Virus record (IMG/VR): IMGVR_UViG_3300030380_004077
Span: 1-29,628 of that record
Reading direction: 5' to 3' (one strand)
From: a virus
Length of the DNA stretch: 29,628 nucleotides
In this document: positions 24,153 to 29,628 of the stretch, piece by piece
Layout of the letters: each line of letters starts with the position of its first letter
How positions within the stretch are numbered: position 1 is the first letter of the stretch
The notes under the pieces: generated by a model
Databases searched by the model: none
What the model saw: only the letters and a program-made list of their open reading frames with translations
What the model was told of the DNA's origin: nothing
Translations under genes and position numbers: made by a program

Positions 24153-24174
24153 TTTTTAATTAATTTTTTTTAGT

Positions 24175-25371
24175 TTAATAATTTTTTAACTTTAATTTTA
24201 GCTTAGAATTATCATCACCTGAAATAGCTCTTACTTTTATACCACCGGCATTAACAAATCCATCTGCAGTTTTGCGAGGATCCATATTAATATTTTTTGC
24301 GTCTGCTGTCATTTCTTTTACAGCGTCTGCTTTACCTTGTTGATAAAAATGAGTTGCTATTGAATCAGGATTAGAAGCAGTAAATAAAGCTTTATGGAAA
24401 TCAGCAGAGCCGGTAAGGAGCGAGTCCTGATTGACAAATTTATCAAAGACACTTGATATATTCTGCGATTTTACTTTATTAACATCTTTTACATTAAACC
24501 TATATTTTTTGTCTCCAACATTAAAATTAAAACCTTTAAATTCATTGTTAAAAACTCTACTAGTTTCTTTTGCAAAATGTGTTGTTTGCTTTTGTAATAA
24601 TTCATCAGCTTGTTTTTGCTCAGTATTATAACGATTAAAAAATTCTATTGCTTTTTGCTGTTCAGGTAATAACTTAGAACCCAACTTGACTTCTTTGTAA
24701 TATTTATCCTTCAACCCTGTCAAAAAGTCTTTAGCACTTGCAATCGCTTCTTTATGAGCTAATTTTTTTCTTTTAACATCTCTTTCTTCATCTATTTCTT
24801 CATCATAATCAAAATTATCTTCTATTAAAAAAGATATTTCATCATAACTGAGATGTGGTTTTGTTTGCTTATAGTATTCCCTTAATAAAGTATTTTCATC
24901 TACATTACTATAATCTGCATTTAATCTTGTATAATCTTCTATGCTTCCACCAGTTTCATTCATAAACTTTACTAACTCTTGAATATTTTCTGGTAAGTCT
25001 ACAGGCTCTTGTGTTTTTTCTTCCTGTAATATTTCTTCTTGTTGCGGTGTGGGGTCGGCAGCTTCAGGGCTTCCTGCCACTCCTGCCTCGTTAGGGTTAT
25101 CTGTTTCATCGGTTATTTCTTCTAGAATTACTTCTTCTTCGCGTACTCCTTGCAATTCCATTTCGGTTTCTTGCCCATCTTCTTCATTCTTGCTGCTTCC
25201 GCGTAGCACGCCATCTTCTGTTTTTTGTTCTTGAACGGCATCTTGTTCTTGGTTTTTAGTTTTACTTAAATCTAATTTAATGACTTCGTCTTTTTCAACT
25301 AATGTCATTTTTTCTTTTTGAGCTGGAGTCGTTACTTCGTCTTCCAACACTTTTGCTTTAATTTCTGCCAT
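24175..25371 (-). CDS. Capsid scaffold-like protein (acidic)
   Basis: This 398-aa protein sits between the portal and capsid genes. Residues about 30-125 are disordered and acidic (EEDGQETEMELQG, VREEEVILEEITDETDNPNE). From about 130 a helical domain begins (IQELVKFMNETGGSIEDYTR; PHLSYDEISFLIEDNFDYDE), then KRKKLAHKEAIASAKDFL. The C-terminus is basic and short (SKLKLKLKNY). Acidic disordered N-terminus, helical core and basic C-terminal tail are typical of phage scaffolding proteins, whose basic tail contacts the coat protein. No protease motif is visible, so a fused maturation protease is not supported. Spacing is 29 nt after the portal and 22 nt before the capsid gene. Confidence 0.65.
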   Translation of the reverse strand: MAEIKAKVLEDEVTTPAQKEKMTLVEKDEVIKLDLSKTKNQEQDAVQEQKTEDGVLRGSSKNEEDGQETEMELQGVREEEVILEEITDETDNPNEAGVAGSPEAADPTPQQEEILQEEKTQEPVDLPENIQELVKFMNETGGSIEDYTRLNADYSNVDENTLLREYYKQTKPHLSYDEISFLIEDNFDYDEEIDEERDVKRKKLAHKEAIASAKDFLTGLKDKYYKEVKLGSKLLPEQQKAIEFFNRYNTEQKQADELLQKQTTHFAKETSRVFNNEFKGFNFNVGDKKYRFNVKDVNKVKSQNISSVFDKFVNQDSLLTGSADFHKALFTASNPDSIATHFYQQGKADAVKEMTADAKNINMDPRKTADGFVNAGGIKVRAISGDDNSKLKLKLKNY

Positions 25372-25400
25372 AATAAAATATTATATAATTATTTAAAAAT

Positions 25401-27818
25401 TTATCTTGGATCAAATTGCTCTAATCCAAATCCACCTAAGTTATCCATACCCGCGGATTCAAAATTTTTAGGTGGTTTACCAGATTTTCTCTGGTCTATT
25501 AATTCACTTTGTTGCGATGCTTGTATTTTAGTTCGTTCGTCTTTACGATCTTCTTTAAACTTCTCTTTATTGTTAATTACATTAGATTCAGCTTCTTTAA
25601 GCTTCATATTTAATTCAAACTCAAATTGCATTAATTCTTTTTTAATAGCTGCTTCTCTTTCTAATTTTTGAATATCAAATTGAGATTGTGCTTGTGCAAT
25701 TTGGACTTTGCTTTCAGCAACACCTTGCTGTTTTTGTATTTCAGCCGCCGCTGCTGCTTGGGACGATTGTGCATTAGCTTCGGACTGTGCTTGTATATTT
25801 TGTTGTTGCACTTGCCTATCTCTATCAAATTTCTTTTTTCTTCTTACTTTTAATAATTGATTAGCAAGTTTTAAATTTCTAACTTCTCTAACATCAATAG
25901 CATCTTCAAGATCTATTTGCTGTTGTTGAATAGCCATTTGAATATTGTTTTCTAAAAGTTGTTTTTCTTCTACATCAGGGGCTAACTCTAAAAATATACC
26001 AAAGTCATGCGTATGCAATTCTTTTATTTCATTTAAATTACCTACATTAAATTTACCTAAGGATTGCATAAATTGATTATTTGTGTTAGAGTATTCTAAT
26101 ACATCTGCAATTCTTAAAGACACAGCTTCACCTGTTTTTAAAGTTAAATATAAACCACCTTGTAATATGTGTCTTGTTGCTGTATTACTATTAGCTGCTG
26201 CAATTTTTTGTAAACCAACTAAAGCATTTTTATCAGGTGCACTGCCGTCTCTTGCTTCATTTAATCCTGTAACATCTCTCATAAGTTGCAAATAATAGTT
26301 ATAGCTATTTATTAAACTAGCTATTTTATTATTGCCTCCACCTGTTCTTAATTCTTGAATAGGCACTCTACCTGGATTAACATCCCCGTCTTGCGTCATT
26401 GATCTACCTATGACACTACCAGTTTGAAAATACATATTCAAAGCCTCTTGCGGATTATAATTTGTGCCATTACCTAAATCCACTTCGGCAAGGCCGTCCG
26501 CATCTAAGTATACACCATCTGGTACTAGTCTTGAAAGAACTTGCTGTAATTTTAAATGCGTTATTTGAATCATGTCTGCGAATGATGTCATTCTTCCTAC
26601 TAATGATTCAGGCTTTCCTTTATATATTCTTGGAGCTACAATATTATAACTCATCTGTACTTTTGTAATATCCGACTTAGGACGAGTCATATTAATACAT
26701 TTTCTCCATTTTAACACTTCCCCGTGGCCTACAATTTTAGCTCCTTCGTATAAACACTCTATAGCCCTATTTACTTTTTCAAACCTAGGCTCACTTGATT
26801 CAGGAGGATTAAAGGTGTCATCTTTTTTAATAGCTTTTTGATAACCACTATTACCTTCTTTTATTTTATAAACTTGATTTTCAAAAGTTTTATATTCAAA
26901 AAATAATACATAAACGTAATTATTATCTGTTGAATTAACAGTTGAAAATTTATCACGTAATTTTGAAGAGCTAGAACCATAGCCTTCTATTTTCATTACA
27001 TCTTCATCTGTTAAATTAGGAAATTGTTTTTTAAGTTCTGGTATAGTTAATCTTTTAACTTCTCCTACATAATATAAATCATCAAAATATGGTGATTCTG
27101 TATATGAATATACTATATCAGCAGGATCTACATAATCAATTTTTATTCCTTCTGCGGTATTGAAACTATTTTTAACGCAACCTATACCTAACACAGCTAT
27201 ATCGTAATCTAATCTTTTTTTAAGTAAATGATATTTGTTTAAATCAAATACATTTGTTAAAGCTTGTTCTTGAGCAATTTCTATACTTTGCTTATAGTTT
27301 AATTGCATATGCAATTCTAATTCATCTTCAGACTCGGGTAAATTATTAGGATCATTATTAAATGTATTTAAACCCGTTTGTGCTTGTACATTTTGCTTGA
27401 ACTCAAATAGACGCATGTCTTCCAAATAGCTTTTAACATAGTTTGTTCTAGCTTCCGAAGCAACTCCATCAACTGAATACGCTTTTAAATTATAAGTTCT
27501 TTCTTGTATACCATTTACAACTATATCTACAAACTTAGGTATAATAGGAACAGGCTTCCAATCTAAATTAAGATATGACAAATCGCCATTAATTGATAAC
27601 TCGTTTTTATATTTTTCCACACTTTGTTCACCTCTTGCGTATAGTCTTAATCTATGAAATTGATCTCTATTTGCAAAATAACGTGCATCTGATCCGTCTT
27701 TTCTAAACCATTCTGACTCTATAGCATTAGCTACTTCAAGCCCGTATTCTTTGCTGGATTTCTCAACGTCGCTTACAGCTTGACTTGGAAAAATGCCTTT
27801 TTTTATTACTTTAGCCAT
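25401..27818 (-). CDS. Portal protein
   Basis: The 805-aa product starts exactly where the terminase stop ends. Recognisable segments include YLNLDWKPVPIIPKFVDIVV (near 82-101), IDYVDPADIVYSYTESPYFD (near 222-241), YVGEVKRLTIPELKKQFPNL, and DVTGLNEARDGSAPDKNALV (near 515-534), the latter typical of P22-like and other podoviral portal stems. From about residue 655 to 790 it is Gln/Ala-rich and strongly helical, resembling the long crown/barrel helices of podoviral portals. It would form the dodecameric ring for DNA packaging and ejection. Identity rests on the motifs and the order with terminase and capsid genes. Confidence 0.8.
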   Translation of the reverse strand: MAKVIKKGIFPSQAVSDVEKSSKEYGLEVANAIESEWFRKDGSDARYFANRDQFHRLRLYARGEQSVEKYKNELSINGDLSYLNLDWKPVPIIPKFVDIVVNGIQERTYNLKAYSVDGVASEARTNYVKSYLEDMRLFEFKQNVQAQTGLNTFNNDPNNLPESEDELELHMQLNYKQSIEIAQEQALTNVFDLNKYHLLKKRLDYDIAVLGIGCVKNSFNTAEGIKIDYVDPADIVYSYTESPYFDDLYYVGEVKRLTIPELKKQFPNLTDEDVMKIEGYGSSSSKLRDKFSTVNSTDNNYVYVLFFEYKTFENQVYKIKEGNSGYQKAIKKDDTFNPPESSEPRFEKVNRAIECLYEGAKIVGHGEVLKWRKCINMTRPKSDITKVQMSYNIVAPRIYKGKPESLVGRMTSFADMIQITHLKLQQVLSRLVPDGVYLDADGLAEVDLGNGTNYNPQEALNMYFQTGSVIGRSMTQDGDVNPGRVPIQELRTGGGNNKIASLINSYNYYLQLMRDVTGLNEARDGSAPDKNALVGLQKIAAANSNTATRHILQGGLYLTLKTGEAVSLRIADVLEYSNTNNQFMQSLGKFNVGNLNEIKELHTHDFGIFLELAPDVEEKQLLENNIQMAIQQQQIDLEDAIDVREVRNLKLANQLLKVRRKKKFDRDRQVQQQNIQAQSEANAQSSQAAAAAEIQKQQGVAESKVQIAQAQSQFDIQKLEREAAIKKELMQFEFELNMKLKEAESNVINNKEKFKEDRKDERTKIQASQQSELIDQRKSGKPPKNFESAGMDNLGGFGLEQFDPR

Positions 27819-29628
27819 TTATCGTATTATTTTTGAAACATTTCCTTTATTATTATATTTAGCAAAACTAAAATTAACTTTATTTTTTAATTCAATATTT
27901 GGGCGTGGCGTGTATAAATTTTTATTGCATGCCATTATTGCTAGCCCAGAACTTATCGCTGCATCAAATTTTGTTCTTTTATTTATATCAAATTTAGCCC
28001 AATCGCCTAATGTTATGTTAAAATACATATCTCCATATTGCCCGTTTTCTTTATGCCCAACATGATTATTAATATAACTTTCAATAGCAGCCGCGTGTGC
28101 CTGTCTAATATCTTCACTTGAGTTTGGTATACCGCCTATTTCTTTTTCTGCTACCGATAATCTATTCCAAACTTTATCAGGTCTATTCATTGAATAACCT
28201 CTATAACCTCTTCTTTTTAAATAATATAACAATCGAGGTTTATTATTTTCTGCAAGTATTGGCATACCATAAAATACTAATGCCATTAAAACATCTTCAA
28301 AAAATATTTCAGCTGTTTGTGGTCTTGCAATATATTCTAAAAAAAATTTATTTGGTGGAGCATTTTCCATACTAAATTTTGTAAGGCCGTGTAAAGATCC
28401 TTTAGATCCTTTACCATCTGTTGTGCCGGATATATCATAACTATCACAACCAAAAGCTCCAACATGCTCATTACCGGGATATCTAATTCCATTTTTAACA
28501 ATTAGTTTATTTTGTAAATTTTTATCGGGAACCCAACTTATATTAAATCTACCTTCTAAATTAGGTATAAATTCTACCTTTGTATCTTTTATTCCCGCTT
28601 GCCACGAAAAATTGCCACGAGTTGTAATACTAGAATGTCTAGCTTCTTCATTGTAGTCAATCTGTTCGTAAATCTTAGCAAGATTAAATATGCTATTGCG
28701 AGTTTCATCTCGGAAAGCGTGTTCTTCAGTTCTTGGAAATTGTCTATAAAATTCATTTAATGCGTCTTGATCTCCTTTTAAACCTTCTACTTCGTTTTCC
28801 CAGTGTTCAATAACTCCGACGTCAATAAGCTCTTTGTGGTTGTCTTCAATTGGTTTTTTGGGCGTATTGAATACAGGTAATCCATAAGAATCAATGAATC
28901 CTTCGAAGTTCCATTCCATAGGTATGAACAAACTATATAGTCCCGAGCGAGTCTGTCCATTGCGGTTTCTTTTTGTAACATCTGAGTCATTATATAATTT
29001 TTTAAAGTTTCCTCCGCCTTTATCTAATGAATTACTTGTTGAACCCATCATACACTTGCCAATAACTCTACTTCCTAATCTTAACGTTGTTTTCGTGACT
29101 CTCCAGTTGTTGAGTATGTTCTCGGGCCTCTCCCATTTTCCAGCTTCATCATGGACGAGTAATGCGAGTTTCTCTCCGTCGTAGGAGTTGTCTCCTGTAT
29201 TTTTCCAGTCGATGGTTGTGTCCAAACCCGTGAGCTCCTCGGTCCTTTCGTTCGCGAGTATCTTACGTCTGGTAAATTTACTTGCTGGTACACGGTAGGC
29301 CAATTCAGTTTTGGGACGATCCATACCGTCTTGTATTGGTTTAAAAAAGAAGGGGTAATTGACCGATATGGGTACCACTTTATCTGTAAACATTTTCTTT
29401 GCGTCAGCACCAGATTTGGATAATATTCCAAACCTAGAGTCTGAAGAGATGGTAGCTTGGTTGACAGCCTCTGCTGATGCCATGAATGAAAAGCCAGACC
29501 GTCTATTTTTGAGGTAGCACATTCCGTAGCATCTTGTATCTGCTTTGCAAGCTTCCCAGAATATAAAGAATAATCTGTTTGCTTCCCTGAAGTCTGGAGC
29601 ACCCACGTCGATTTTAGTCCACTGCAGG
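27819..29628 (-). CDS. Terminase large subunit (5' truncated by the window edge)
   Basis: The frame is open to the right edge (602 residues visible; numbering from the first full codon), so the true N-terminus lies outside. A P-loop-like segment reads KNRRSGFS (40-47) and lacks the canonical GK[ST]. Walker B is LALLVHD160-E161-AGKW, and GSTSN (195-199) fits the coupling motif. The C-terminal RNase H-like nuclease has candidate metal ligands D395 (and D398) in FGCDSYDISG, E460 in PILAENNK and D555 in RTKFDAAISS. It would cut and translocate DNA through the portal encoded next with zero spacing. A GTG at 29606 could be read as a start, but the frame continues upstream with LQWTKID. Confidence 0.9.
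   Translation of the reverse strand, partial: LQWTKIDVGAPDFREANRLFFIFWEACKADTRCYGMCYLKNRRSGFSFMASAEAVNQATISSDSRFGILSKSGADAKKMFTDKVVPISVNYPFFFKPIQDGMDRPKTELAYRVPASKFTRRKILANERTEELTGLDTTIDWKNTGDNSYDGEKLALLVHDEAGKWERPENILNNWRVTKTTLRLGSRVIGKCMMGSTSNSLDKGGGNFKKLYNDSDVTKRNRNGQTRSGLYSLFIPMEWNFEGFIDSYGLPVFNTPKKPIEDNHKELIDVGVIEHWENEVEGLKGDQDALNEFYRQFPRTEEHAFRDETRNSIFNLAKIYEQIDYNEEARHSSITTRGNFSWQAGIKDTKVEFIPNLEGRFNISWVPDKNLQNKLIVKNGIRYPGNEHVGAFGCDSYDISGTTDGKGSKGSLHGLTKFSMENAPPNKFFLEYIARPQTAEIFFEDVLMALVFYGMPILAENNKPRLLYYLKRRGYRGYSMNRPDKVWNRLSVAEKEIGGIPNSSEDIRQAHAAAIESYINNHVGHKENGQYGDMYFNITLGDWAKFDINKRTKFDAAISSGLAIMACNKNLYTPRPNIELKNKVNFSFAKYNNKGNVSKIIR

Noticed and set aside
29081-29602. 173-aa open frame on the minus strand
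   Set aside because: It is an alternative frame of the terminase ATPase region, which has clear motifs in the other frame.
29604-29606. GTG as the true start of the terminase
   Set aside because: The frame remains open upstream (LQWTKID) to the window edge, and the ATPase domain would be too short at its N-terminus.
14937-29628. Assignment to Crassvirales (crAss-like phages)
   Set aside because: Gene order and some motifs are reminiscent, but IHF-like genes and the giant RNA polymerase are not in the window, and other marine podoviruses share these motifs.
1-29628. CRISPR arrays, insertion sequences, integrase or att sites
   Set aside because: No regularly spaced repeats, transposase, recombinase or tRNA-linked repeats were seen.

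Overview
The window reads as the late (morphogenesis, DNA packaging and lysis) half of a tailed double-stranded DNA phage with podovirus-like architecture. All 20 genes I can support lie on the minus strand and are nearly contiguous: most gaps are under 35 nt and several stop/start codons overlap. The only gene-free stretch over 100 nt is the left edge (1-134). The DNA is very AT-rich. None of the 19 starts that lie inside the window has a Shine-Dalgarno-like purine block; they are preceded by A/T-rich sequence instead. That pattern, plus a flavobacterial-style signal peptide ending in FSFSQ, points to a Bacteroidota (probably marine flavobacterial) host. The host is inference; no host gene is present.

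In transcription order (right to left) the layout is: terminase large subunit (cut by the window edge); portal; acidic scaffold-like protein; major capsid protein; a protein of unknown role; two head-tail connector-type proteins; a 1223-aa and a 425-aa tail protein that look like two halves of one tail protein; a Gly/Ala/Gln-rich helical protein and a 664-aa protein, both probably internal (ejected) virion proteins; then a 3038-aa giant protein covering about 31% of the window. The giant protein carries a zincin HExxH metallopeptidase motif and an ADP-ribosyltransferase-like domain, plus a long C-terminal block of the kind seen in giant proteins of marine phage contigs. It fits a polyvalent protein injected with the genome.

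Downstream of the giant gene are four tiny, overlapping, Lys-rich and Cys-containing genes (46, 44, 95 and 92 aa). The first two are short and easily missed, and are joined by two in-phase A_AAA_AAA heptamers. A lysis-like cassette follows: a single-TM holin candidate, a secreted thioredoxin-fold-like protein without CxxC, and an M15-type peptidase. The last gene is a 327-aa fibre/appendage protein with an internal duplication.

Three structured non-coding elements stand out: a very stable UUCG-capped hairpin just after the capsid gene, a GC-rich hairpin one gene later, and, at the left edge, a 9-bp closed two-helix element followed by a rho-independent terminator. The strongest leads are the zincin+ART giant protein with its F-S-K motifs, the small-protein cassette with its slippery sites, and the redox-dead secreted thioredoxin-like protein inside the lysis cassette.
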